Shown: piece by piece, positions 7,896 to 15,043 of the stretch
Layout: each line of letters opens with the position of its first letter
Numbering within the stretch: position 1 is the first letter of the stretch
Source of the DNA: Rhodococcoides trifolii
GTDB taxonomy: Bacteria > Actinomycetota > Actinomycetes > Mycobacteriales > Mycobacteriaceae
NCBI RefSeq assembly: GCF_014635345.1
Contig: NZ_BMCU01000001.1
Location: 1,054,001 to 1,118,000, forward strand
Direction: 5' to 3'
Length of the DNA stretch: 64,000 nt
The notes under the pieces: generated by a model
Seen by the model: only the letters and a program-made list of their open reading frames with translations
The model's database searches: none
What the model was told of the DNA's origin: nothing
Made by a program: the position numbers and the translations under genes

Positions 7896-8045
7896 ATGAA
7901 CGAGAACACCAAGGACATCCTCGACGGCTTCGACTCCTACGCGACGCCCGAGGAGATCACTGACACCAACGCCGCCGACACCCCGGCCACCACTATCCCG
8001 TGCTCGGCCCTGGCGTCCTACGCCTCCGCCAAGCTGACGTGCTGA
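7896..8045 (+). CDS. lanA4: Class V lanthipeptide precursor B, copy 2 (49 aa)
   Basis: Same as precursor B copy 1 except Ser2 to Asn in the leader. Seven other differences in the DNA are synonymous, and the predicted core TTIPCSALASYASAKLTC is unchanged. Its ribosome site (GAAAGGAACACCGAA) differs slightly from the other three. It closes the precursor array and is followed by a long imperfect hairpin (8083-8142) before the tailoring genes. Confidence 0.93.
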   Translation: MNENTKDILDGFDSYATPEEITDTNAADTPATTIPCSALASYASAKLTC

Positions 8046-8082
8046 TCGGGTACTGACCGCGCGAAATCCCATCGCTTCGATG

Positions 8083-8142
8083 CCGCCGACCGTCGCCGTG
8101 CCCTGCTTCATACGAACGCAGGCATGGACGGCGGGACGGCGG
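8083..8142 (+). terminator. Imperfect intra-operon hairpin after the precursor genes
   Basis: GC-rich arms (CCGCCGACCGTCGCCG... and ...GGACGGCGGGACGGCGG) flank a TTCATACGAAC loop closed by CTGC/GCAG. There is no T-tract. In many lanthipeptide operons such a structure lets precursor mRNA accumulate above the enzyme mRNA by partial termination or 3' protection. That role is inferred here from position and foldability. Confidence 0.5.
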
Positions 8143-8186
8143 CACCGGGCGGGGATCGCTGACACCCACTACGAGCGAGGACTGCC

Positions 8187-9182
8187 ATGACCACCCCGAC
8201 GATCCGACTCTCCGCCTACAGCCCCTACTCCGGCCCGCACGTGCAGGACGCGGCCTGGTGGGTCGCACTCGGCGCGTCCCTCGGACTCGAGCGGGTCTGG
8301 TTCGGCCAGCAGTCCTCCGTCTCCGTGCTCGGCGGCGTCGGATACGCCGCCGGCCGAGGCCACCGCGTTCCCGTCGGCTCGGCCGTCACCCTTCTTCCCA
8401 CCACGACACCGTTCGCGTCCGCACTCGAGTTGCGTTCGCTCGCACAGCTCTCCGGCTCGACGGTGTCCGCCTACTTCTCGCCGGGATACCCGGCGATCCA
8501 GCACGCGCTCGACGGCCGCCGCTGGCCGAGCCCGCTCACCGCGACGCGAGAGTTCTTCGCGGCGCTGCGCGGTCTGCTCGCCGGCGCCGACGTCAGCGAG
8601 CGCGGCGACTACTACTCCACCACCTTCACCAGCCCCGCCGAGGACGTCACGTCGTCCGTCGAACTCGGACTCGGCGTCCTGCGGCCCGCGATGGCGCGGC
8701 TCGCCGGCGAGATCGCCGACGGCGCGGTGACCTGGCTGTCGTCGCCCGACTACCTGAGCGAGGTACTCGTGCCCGCGCTGCACGACGGCGCTGATTCCGC
8801 GCACCGGGCCGCACCGCGCGTGGTGGCCACTCTGCACGCCGGCGTCGGCGTGGACCCGGCGGACGCGGTCCAGGTGGTACGCACCGGAATCGGACCGCAC
8901 CTGTCGGCGCCGCACTATCGAGACATGTTGACGCGCAGCGGTCTTCAGCTCGACGGACCGGTGACCGATGCCGACGTCCGAGCGGTGATCGACCGTCGTC
9001 TGTTCGTCGTCGGTGACGCGCTCGACGTCGCCGCCCGCGCGGCGGAACTCGCCGACGCCGGGGCCGACGAGGTCAGTGTGGTTCTGCATGACGCGCCCGG
9101 TGCCACCCGCGACGACATCCGGCGGGCATGGACCGATGTGGCGTCGGCGGCCCACCGTTCGACCGAAAGGACAGCAGCATGA
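8187..9182 (+). CDS. LLM-class F420-dependent reductase, LanJ(C)-like
   Basis: Luciferase-like TIM-barrel oxidoreductase of 331 residues (APYSG-type start, LERVWFGQQSS, GSAVTLLPTTTP, YFSPGYPAIQHAL). In class V pathways (LxmJ of lexapeptide) this family uses F420H2 to reduce dehydroalanine to D-alanine. Conserved core Ser6 and Ser10 in all four precursors are natural substrates after dehydration. ATG at 8187 follows GAGCGAGGA. It overlaps the decarboxylase gene by ATGA, so it is translationally coupled to it. Function in peptide tailoring rests on family plus context. Confidence 0.82.
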   Translation: MTTPTIRLSAYSPYSGPHVQDAAWWVALGASLGLERVWFGQQSSVSVLGGVGYAAGRGHRVPVGSAVTLLPTTTPFASALELRSLAQLSGSTVSAYFSPGYPAIQHALDGRRWPSPLTATREFFAALRGLLAGADVSERGDYYSTTFTSPAEDVTSSVELGLGVLRPAMARLAGEIADGAVTWLSSPDYLSEVLVPALHDGADSAHRAAPRVVATLHAGVGVDPADAVQVVRTGIGPHLSAPHYRDMLTRSGLQLDGPVTDADVRAVIDRRLFVVGDALDVAARAAELADAGADEVSVVLHDAPGATRDDIRRAWTDVASAAHRSTERTAA

Positions 9183-9706
9183 ATCTCACCATCGTCGTCA
9201 CCGGCGCCGTCAGTTCGGCGTTCATGCCGTACTGGGCCAACTGGATTCGGATGCAGCGCCCCGACATCGCGACGCACTACCTGCTCACACCGTCGGCGGA
9301 GAAATTCGTCAGCGCCGACGCCATCCGCACCGTCAGCGGGGGCGACGTCGACACCGACTCCTGGCAGGGTCTCACCGATCCGCTGCACGTCACCCTCGGC
9401 GACTGGATGGACGCCATGGTCGTCTACCCCTGCACCCTCAACTACTTCTCGCGATTGGCTCTCGGCGTGGTCGACTCCCCGTCGCTGCTGGCGCACGCGT
9501 GCACCGACATCCCCGTCGTGGTCGCGCCGTCGCTCCCACCCGGCGCGTACGAGAACGAGCCGTACCGGATGCACCGTGCGGCGCTCGAAGACCGCGACGA
9601 CGTGCTGATCGTGGAGCCCACCCCCACCCGCAGTGCCAGTTCACCGCGTCCGGCGTACGGCGCTGCGCCGATGCCCGATTGCATCCAGAGGATCGATGCC
9701 GCATGA
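9179..9706 (+). CDS. lanD: LanD-type flavoprotein peptidyl-cysteine decarboxylase
   Basis: HFCD flavoprotein of 175 residues that should oxidatively decarboxylate the C-terminal Cys of the precursors to an enethiolate, the precursor of Avi(Me)Cys. Visible motifs: VTGAVSS at the FMN site, active-site His in DPLHVTLGDW, PCTLNYFSRLALG in place of the usual PASANT region, and PSLPPGAYENEPYRMHRAAL at the substrate clamp (PxMNxxMW in other members). All four precursors end in Cys, as this enzyme needs. GAAAGGA lies 7 nt before the ATG; the gene overlaps both neighbours by 4 bp. Confidence 0.88.
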   Translation: MNLTIVVTGAVSSAFMPYWANWIRMQRPDIATHYLLTPSAEKFVSADAIRTVSGGDVDTDSWQGLTDPLHVTLGDWMDAMVVYPCTLNYFSRLALGVVDSPSLLAHACTDIPVVVAPSLPPGAYENEPYRMHRAALEDRDDVLIVEPTPTRSASSPRPAYGAAPMPDCIQRIDAA

Positions 9707-10614
9707 GTACCGACACGCTCACCCCTGGTCCGTTCGACGCGGCGGTGTCCTACGGCACCGCGATCCGGACCACCCACATCGAGCCGGCGCGGCGGGGTCG
9801 GTGGCAGTGGACGCGCACCGCACCGCTCGAGCGGCACCGGTTCTCCTCCGGGCTGTTCACCGTTCCGCCCGCGACAGCGCGTGCATCCGGTCCGGGGCCG
9901 CGCTTCGCGGTCGGTGCCGGCGACACCGGCCGCCGGGCGTACGCGCTCCCGGCCGGGGAGTCCCTGGCGTCGGTCGTGTTGTCCGGGACCGCGTCGGACC
10001 GGGACTGGCCCGCGGTCTACCGACAATGGGGAATGTTGTTGGCGTCCCTGCACTCTCGCGGCGCCACTACGCTCGACACCGCCCCACCGGCTCGCGCACG
10101 AGTGCAAGAATGGTGGGCGCACCCGACGCCGGAAGACACCCGTCGGGCGACGGCGCGCCGGTCGTTCCTCGACGCCCTGACGGACTCGGCACGCGAACAC
10201 CTCGACGACCTTCTGGCCGTCGACCTCGCGGCCGCGCGCGTGCTGGTGCACGGCTGGGCGGGCCTCGGTCTGAGTGTTCAGGACGCCGCGGGCGACGTGG
10301 TGGTTCTCCTCGGTGAGGACGTGGGTTGCGCGCCGGGTGAATACGACCTCGGGGCCTTGATCGCGCAGTCCGTCGAGCTGGCAGTGTTCTCCCCGCCCGG
10401 GACCGCCCCGTCGCCCACTCTCGTCCGCGATGCGCTGCTCGACGGATACGACCGTCCCGCCGACCGGCAGGCGCTGGCCGATCACACCATCGAGCACGTG
10501 GTGCGGCACGTCGCCGACTTCGCCCAGTTCTCCGACTTCGACGACGGCGAGCTTCCTCGGTGGGCCGCGTTGGTGAACTGGTTGGACGCGGGCCGCAGGA
10601 GGCTGACCGAGTGA
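9703..10614 (+). CDS. Degenerate APH-fold protein (putative pseudokinase) of the class V operon
   Basis: Protein of 303 residues with a weak APH-like layout. Where an active kinase has HGDLxxxN, this has VLVHGWAGLGLSVQD; where it has the DxE metal site it has LGEDVGCAPGEYDLG. The catalytic Asp is Trp, so phosphotransfer looks unlikely. Between an LanD and a peptidase in an LanK/LanY operon, it may be a scaffold or leader-binding subunit, or fill the slot of the poorly understood third class V protein (LanX-like). Fold assignment is from pattern only. The ATG overlaps the upstream stop. Confidence 0.65.
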   Translation: MSTDTLTPGPFDAAVSYGTAIRTTHIEPARRGRWQWTRTAPLERHRFSSGLFTVPPATARASGPGPRFAVGAGDTGRRAYALPAGESLASVVLSGTASDRDWPAVYRQWGMLLASLHSRGATTLDTAPPARARVQEWWAHPTPEDTRRATARRSFLDALTDSAREHLDDLLAVDLAAARVLVHGWAGLGLSVQDAAGDVVVLLGEDVGCAPGEYDLGALIAQSVELAVFSPPGTAPSPTLVRDALLDGYDRPADRQALADHTIEHVVRHVADFAQFSDFDDGELPRWAALVNWLDAGRRRLTE

Positions 10615-12554
10615 TCGTGTCGGACGTCCATTGCCGCAACGGGATCCGCTCGATCGTCCTCGATCGTCCGGGTAGCTCGGCCGTCGAGATCGCATCGGTC
10701 GTGCGCGCAGGGTCACGTCACGACCCGCCGGGCAGGATCGGCACCGCGCACCTCACCGAGCACCTCCTCACCGTCGGTGCCGACGACGTCTCGCGCGGGG
10801 TGGAATCTGTCGGCGGCTCGTTCGCGGCGACCACCCACCCCGATCACATGCAGTTCGTGACCACCGCGCCGGCGGGCCTGTGGAACGACCTGCTCCTCGC
10901 CGATGTGAATCGCGTACACGGTCGAATGATGCTGCAGAAGAGCGATATCGACGCCCAACGGGTGGCGGTGGCCGAGGAGATTCGGGCCGCCGCCGCGTCA
11001 CCGTCCCCCTGGCCGGGCATGACCGGGGCGCTCCACGGCGGCGACGACGCCCTCGGTCACGACGGCTTCGGCGAGATCGCCGATCTGGACCGGATCGATC
11101 TGGCGGTGTGCACCCGATTCGTGAGCGCCGTCGTGCGCCCGGAACGCGCCGTGATCGTCGTGGCGTTGGACGTCTCGTCCGCGGGCGGTCCGGCGCGCAT
11201 CCTCGACGTCGTCGACAGCGTGCAGCCCGCCCCCGCCCCCGCCCCCGTCGCCGCCGCGGGCCCGGTCCGCGACGCCTACCCGACCAGCACGCTGGGCAGC
11301 CCGCACACGGCGACCGGTAGCGGAGTCACCGCCACCTGGTGCGGATGGAGCGTCCCCGGCCTGTCCCGTTCGACCCGTGACCATCTTCGGTGGTTCGGCG
11401 CGGCGGCGGTCCTCGAACAACGTTGTGCAGGATACCGATTCGGCCGCTCCGGAGTCGGACACGTCGGCGACCGGGAAACCCTCGCGGTGGCAGGGGGGTC
11501 CGTCGAGAATATCCTCGAGCTCCTGGAGGCTCCCGTCACTGTGTCCGAGCACGAACACGCACGTCGTCGGTTACGCGGCGCCGCAGTGGACTTCGAGCAC
11601 GACCCGGCGTCGATCGCCCGACTGGCTGCCTTCACGGACGCTCCGACGGTCCGGTGCCCTAGTCTCGATCGCAGCGACCTCGACCACGCGCTCGCCCGGC
11701 TGCGGTCGACGACCCCCGCCGTGGTCACACCCGATCCCGACGCCCCCGTCGACAGATCGGCGAGGCCGAGTTCCGCGCAGGCGCCGCAGTCGACCCGTCG
11801 ACGACCGATCGAATTCGTACACAACACGATCGGATCGACAGCCCGCCGGCTGAATGTGTGCGGTCCGCACGCGGCAGCGCTCGAGATGGACGGTCCCACT
11901 TACGTCTGTGTCCGAACCCCGGCGCCGTTCCGTTCCCCCCTGTGGGAGAGAGTGACCGACTTCTCCGGGCATCGGTACGCCACCCGAACCCAGTCGACCG
12001 AGCAGCTGGCGCACGCACTGGACCACCTGCCCGACACGGTCTCCGAACTCGCCGCCGTCGGCGCCGACGCCGGTGCGGCGTTGCGTCGCCGCGTTGCCCC
12101 GCATCGAGGCGACGGGATATCGACACGAGCGGGCGCGGCGCGCTGGCTCGCCCTCGGCGCACTCAACTCGGTCCACCGGATTGCCCTCGGCCACGCACCG
12201 ATCGTGCGGGTGCTGCGACTTCCGACGCGTCCGCATCCGACCGTTCAGCTCGTCGGGGACCCCGGGATCGACCTGCACACCCTCGTCGACGGGTGGACCC
12301 CCGCGGAGCTCGACCGGACGAGGACGTTCTGCGCCGGCCAGGCCCTGAGCGCGACCGCGACCGGCCGCGACACCGCGGACCTGCTGCTGACGTTGCTCTG
12401 CAACGACATTCGCGTCGACGGGGACCCCGTCGAAAGCTTCGCCTCGTCGCTGCTCACCACCGGCGACGGGGAGATTCGCGCCGCCGCGCACCGCGTGCTG
12501 GAGATGACAAACGTCATGTCGGCCGGGTGCGGAACCTCCGGGCAACTGTCGTGA
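10611..12554 (+). CDS. M16-family zinc metallopeptidase, probable leader peptidase
   Basis: Protein of 647 residues. The inverted zinc motif HLTEH (His47, Glu50, His51) is followed 71-72 residues later by EE at 122-123, matching M16 (insulinase/PqqF-like) geometry, so the N-terminal half looks catalytic. The C-terminal half should be the inactive M16-like domain that closes the chamber. GTG at 10611 has AGGAGG at 10597-10602 with 8-nt spacing and overlaps the upstream stop. Removal of the precursor leaders (before ...PA/TT) is the inferred job. Confidence 0.8.
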   Translation: MIVSDVHCRNGIRSIVLDRPGSSAVEIASVVRAGSRHDPPGRIGTAHLTEHLLTVGADDVSRGVESVGGSFAATTHPDHMQFVTTAPAGLWNDLLLADVNRVHGRMMLQKSDIDAQRVAVAEEIRAAAASPSPWPGMTGALHGGDDALGHDGFGEIADLDRIDLAVCTRFVSAVVRPERAVIVVALDVSSAGGPARILDVVDSVQPAPAPAPVAAAGPVRDAYPTSTLGSPHTATGSGVTATWCGWSVPGLSRSTRDHLRWFGAAAVLEQRCAGYRFGRSGVGHVGDRETLAVAGGSVENILELLEAPVTVSEHEHARRRLRGAAVDFEHDPASIARLAAFTDAPTVRCPSLDRSDLDHALARLRSTTPAVVTPDPDAPVDRSARPSSAQAPQSTRRRPIEFVHNTIGSTARRLNVCGPHAAALEMDGPTYVCVRTPAPFRSPLWERVTDFSGHRYATRTQSTEQLAHALDHLPDTVSELAAVGADAGAALRRRVAPHRGDGISTRAGAARWLALGALNSVHRIALGHAPIVRVLRLPTRPHPTVQLVGDPGIDLHTLVDGWTPAELDRTRTFCAGQALSATATGRDTADLLLTLLCNDIRVDGDPVESFASSLLTTGDGEIRAAAHRVLEMTNVMSAGCGTSGQLS

Positions 12555-12598
12555 ACTCGCACTACCCGCAGCAGTCCGACCGACGAAGGATGGGAAAC

Positions 12599-13558
12599 AT
12601 GACTACAGCACCCGCCCCGGACGTGGTCGTGGCGTCCGGCATCGACTACCACTACGACGAATATCACGCCGTCCGCAACGTGTCGCTGACGGTTCGCCGC
12701 GGGGAGATCTTCGCCCTGCTGGGCACCAACGGTGCCGGCAAGACCACCACTCTCGAACTGCTGCAGGGCTTTCGGGGCCGCACGTCGGGGGACCTGACGG
12801 TCTTCGGCGTGGACCCGCACGCGGACCCGGCGACGGTGCGTGCACGGACCGGCGTCGTGCTGCAAGAGTCCGGTCACTTCGGTGAGATCACCGTGCGCGC
12901 CGAGCTGACGATGTGGGCGTCGCTGTCCTCGCGAACCGACTCCGTCGACCGTGTTCTCGACCTCGTCGAGCTCACGCACCGGAGCGACAGTCGCATCGAC
13001 TCCCTGTCCGGCGGGGAACGCCGCCGCCTGGACCTCGCCATGGCCATCTGGGGGAGCCCGGAACTGATCGTTCTCGACGAACCGACCACCGGTCTGGACC
13101 CCGAGTCGCGCCGCACCCTGTGGGGACTCGTGGAGCGTCTGCGCGACGAGGGAACGACGATCATCCTCACCACCCACTACCTCGAAGAGGCGGAGGAGTT
13201 GGCCGACGTCGTCGCGATCATGCACCAAGGCGCTCTGGCCGTACACGGCACGCTCGACGAGGTCCTCGCGTCGCGTCCGTCGCGAATTCAGGTCGACGTC
13301 CGGCCGGCCGACGGTGAGGCGCTGATGGCGTCGGCTCCCGAGGGTGTTCACGCATCGTGGGACACCCGCCGGCGGCCCTCGGATCCCACTCTTCGTGTGC
13401 TCGAGATCGTTGCGTCGGACCAGCAGAAGGCACTCACCTGGACGCTCGGCACGGCGGACCGTCTCGGCCTCGACCTCGGTCCGCTGCGCGCCAACCCTGC
13501 CTCGCTCGACGAGGTCTTCCACCACGTCAGGAACGCCACACAGGAGGTAACGGCATGA
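12599..13558 (+). CDS. ABC exporter ATP-binding protein (lantibiotic/drug type)
   Basis: ATPase of 319 residues, DrrA/CcmA-like: Walker A GTNGAGKTTT, Q-loop LQESG, signature LSGGERRRLDLA, Walker B ELIVLDEPTTGLDP, H-loop LTTHYLEEAEELAD. The C-terminal ~90 residues form the regulatory extension common in ABC-2 exporter ATPases. ATG at 12599 is favoured by GAAGGA at 12585-12590; an in-frame ATG at 12590 overlaps that site. It works with the permease encoded 4 bp into its 3' end. Likely exports the mature peptides or gives self-immunity. Confidence 0.9.
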   Translation: MTTAPAPDVVVASGIDYHYDEYHAVRNVSLTVRRGEIFALLGTNGAGKTTTLELLQGFRGRTSGDLTVFGVDPHADPATVRARTGVVLQESGHFGEITVRAELTMWASLSSRTDSVDRVLDLVELTHRSDSRIDSLSGGERRRLDLAMAIWGSPELIVLDEPTTGLDPESRRTLWGLVERLRDEGTTIILTTHYLEEAEELADVVAIMHQGALAVHGTLDEVLASRPSRIQVDVRPADGEALMASAPEGVHASWDTRRRPSDPTLRVLEIVASDQQKALTWTLGTADRLGLDLGPLRANPASLDEVFHHVRNATQEVTA

Positions 13559-14367
13559 CCACCACGGAGGATCGCCGCATGCAGACGGCGCCCGCACCCA
13601 CCCGCCGACTTTCCGGGTGGGCACGGACCCGCCGGATGACCGCCTTCGAGACCGGCATGATCTTCCGTCAGCGCAACACCCTGCTGGCGACGGTGCTGGC
13701 ACCCGTGTTCGTCCTGTTCTTCCCGGTGATCTCGCCGCCCACGGAAGACGCCGCATGGACCATCCTGATGGCACCGATGACCGTGCTCGTGTTGGTGTTC
13801 TCGGTGTACATCAACGGCGCGACGATCGTGGCCGCACGACGCGAGAACCAGGTGCTCAAGAGGTTGCGGACCAGCGAGCTCACCACGACGCAACTGCTGG
13901 TGTCCATGACAGCTCCGCTCGTCGGGCTCGGAATCGTGCAGGTGGGCATCGTGCTCGGGGGAGTGAAGCTGCTCGGCGGTCCACTCCCGGCCCACCCCGC
14001 GGTCATCGTCACGGCGGCGCTCGCGACGGCGCTGCTCTCCGTGGTCGCCGGTGTCGCCATCGGTTCCATGTCGCCGAACAGCGAACGGGTGCAGTACGCG
14101 GTGATGCCGCTCCTTCTGCTCGCGGCCATCGGCTCGAACCTGCTGATGTCGCCCGGTGTCGACCCGGAGGTGCGCGGTTACCTGCTGTTCGCTCCGTTCA
14201 CCGGGGCGGTGGATCTGGTCGCACGTTCGGCCGAGGCGCAGCCGATGCTGCCGACGCCGCCGCTTCCTGTGTCGCCCATCGTGTTCGACCTCGGCATCAC
14301 CGGTTTCTGGATCGCCGCCTTCGCCCTGATTGCCGCAGCCACGTGGCGTTGGGAACCGCGCCGATAA
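13555..14367 (+). CDS. ABC-2 type exporter permease
   Basis: Membrane protein of 270 residues with about six hydrophobic segments, including ATVLAPVFVLFFPVI, ILMAPMTVLVLVFSVYI, PLVGLGIVQVGIVL and AALATALLSVVAGVAIG. The RENQVLKRLRTSE block after the second helix is typical of ABC-2 permeases. GGAGGTAACGGC precedes the ATG, which overlaps the ATPase stop. It forms the export or immunity transporter with 12599-13558 and is the last gene of the class V operon; a 12-bp perfect hairpin follows 18 bp later. Confidence 0.88.
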   Translation: MTTTEDRRMQTAPAPTRRLSGWARTRRMTAFETGMIFRQRNTLLATVLAPVFVLFFPVISPPTEDAAWTILMAPMTVLVLVFSVYINGATIVAARRENQVLKRLRTSELTTTQLLVSMTAPLVGLGIVQVGIVLGGVKLLGGPLPAHPAVIVTAALATALLSVVAGVAIGSMSPNSERVQYAVMPLLLLAAIGSNLLMSPGVDPEVRGYLLFAPFTGAVDLVARSAEAQPMLPTPPLPVSPIVFDLGITGFWIAAFALIAAATWRWEPRR

Positions 14368-14385
14368 GGGGCACTGCCGGACAGC

Positions 14386-14414
14386 TACCGCCCAGTCGAT
14401 AAGACTGGGCGGTA
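14386..14414 (+). terminator. Perfect 12-bp hairpin at end of class V operon
   Basis: TACCGCCCAGTC and GACTGGGCGGTA pair perfectly around a GATAA loop. There is no T-tract. The last base of the hairpin is the first base of the ATG (14414) of the next gene, so it can both end the RiPP operon and sequester the start region of the hydrolase. A dimeric-protein operator is an alternative reading. Confidence 0.6.
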
Positions 14415-15043
14415 TGCCATTCTTCGACGGGGCCCGAGGGCGAGTCCACTACCGCACGTGGAACGCCGCAGAACCCCATGCCGACCTCGTGTTCCTGCAC
14501 GGCCGCGGCCAGCACAGCGGGAACTACCACCGCTTCGCGGGCCTGCTCGCCGCCCGCGGGATCTCCACGTGGGCGCTCGATCTGTACGCCCATGGCCTGT
14601 CCGAGGGCGACGCGGAGGGTCTCGACGCCGACCCGATCGTCACCCTGGACGGCCTGGTGGCCGACGCGGCGCATCTCGCGACTCTCCCGGACTCGGGCCG
14701 GCCGCTGGCCTTGATGGGGCATTCGCTGGGAACGGCCACCGCCGTGCCGCTTCTGGCACGGACACCGACCGTCTTCTCCTCGGCGGTGTTCTGCGCTCTC
14801 CCGACCAGGCTGGTGGACCCGGACACTCTTGCCGGAGCGGACGCCACGGGTGTGCCGATCCTCGTGGTTCACGGCGTCGACGATCGCATGGTCCCGATCG
14901 ACCCGGTGCGGTCGCTGGTGGGGGAGCGGACCGGCGCGCAGTTCGTCGGATACGACGACGCCGGCCACGATCTGCTGCACGAGAAGGTGCATGCGACCGT
15001 GACCGGCGACGTGGCCGATCACATTCTGCGTTACGCCCCGTAG
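14414..15043 (+). CDS. Alpha/beta hydrolase (monoacylglycerol lipase-like)
   Basis: Serine hydrolase of 209 residues. Catalytic triad: Ser in MGHSLGTA, Asp in VHGVDDRMVP, His in DDAGHDLLHE; the oxyanion region is FLHGRGQHSGNY. The Hydrolase_4 layout suggests a lysophospholipase or monoglyceride lipase. ATG at 14414 is the natural start because the frame upstream is permease 3' sequence and no better ribosome site exists; it may be translated from a very short leader. The 3' end overlaps the convergent fadD by 13 bp. No clear link to the RiPP operon. Confidence 0.8.
   Translation: MPFFDGARGRVHYRTWNAAEPHADLVFLHGRGQHSGNYHRFAGLLAARGISTWALDLYAHGLSEGDAEGLDADPIVTLDGLVADAAHLATLPDSGRPLALMGHSLGTATAVPLLARTPTVFSSAVFCALPTRLVDPDTLAGADATGVPILVVHGVDDRMVPIDPVRSLVGERTGAQFVGYDDAGHDLLHEKVHATVTGDVADHILRYAP

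Noticed and set aside
7318-8045. CRISPR-like array from the four similar units
   Set aside because: The repeats are coding, with ribosome sites, synonymous drift and unequal unit lengths.
12245-13774. Long minus-strand open frame over the ABC ATPase
   Set aside because: The plus strand encodes complete Walker and signature motifs; the antisense product has no recognisable domain.
4240-14367. Thioamitide (thioviridamide-like) pathway
   Set aside because: LanK/LanY/LanD are shared with thioamitides, but no YcaO or TfuA is present and the cores contain Cys5 and Pro4 as in lanthidins.
4240-14367. Linaridin pathway
   Set aside because: No CypH/CypL-like membrane proteins are encoded; dehydration is explained by LanK and LanY.
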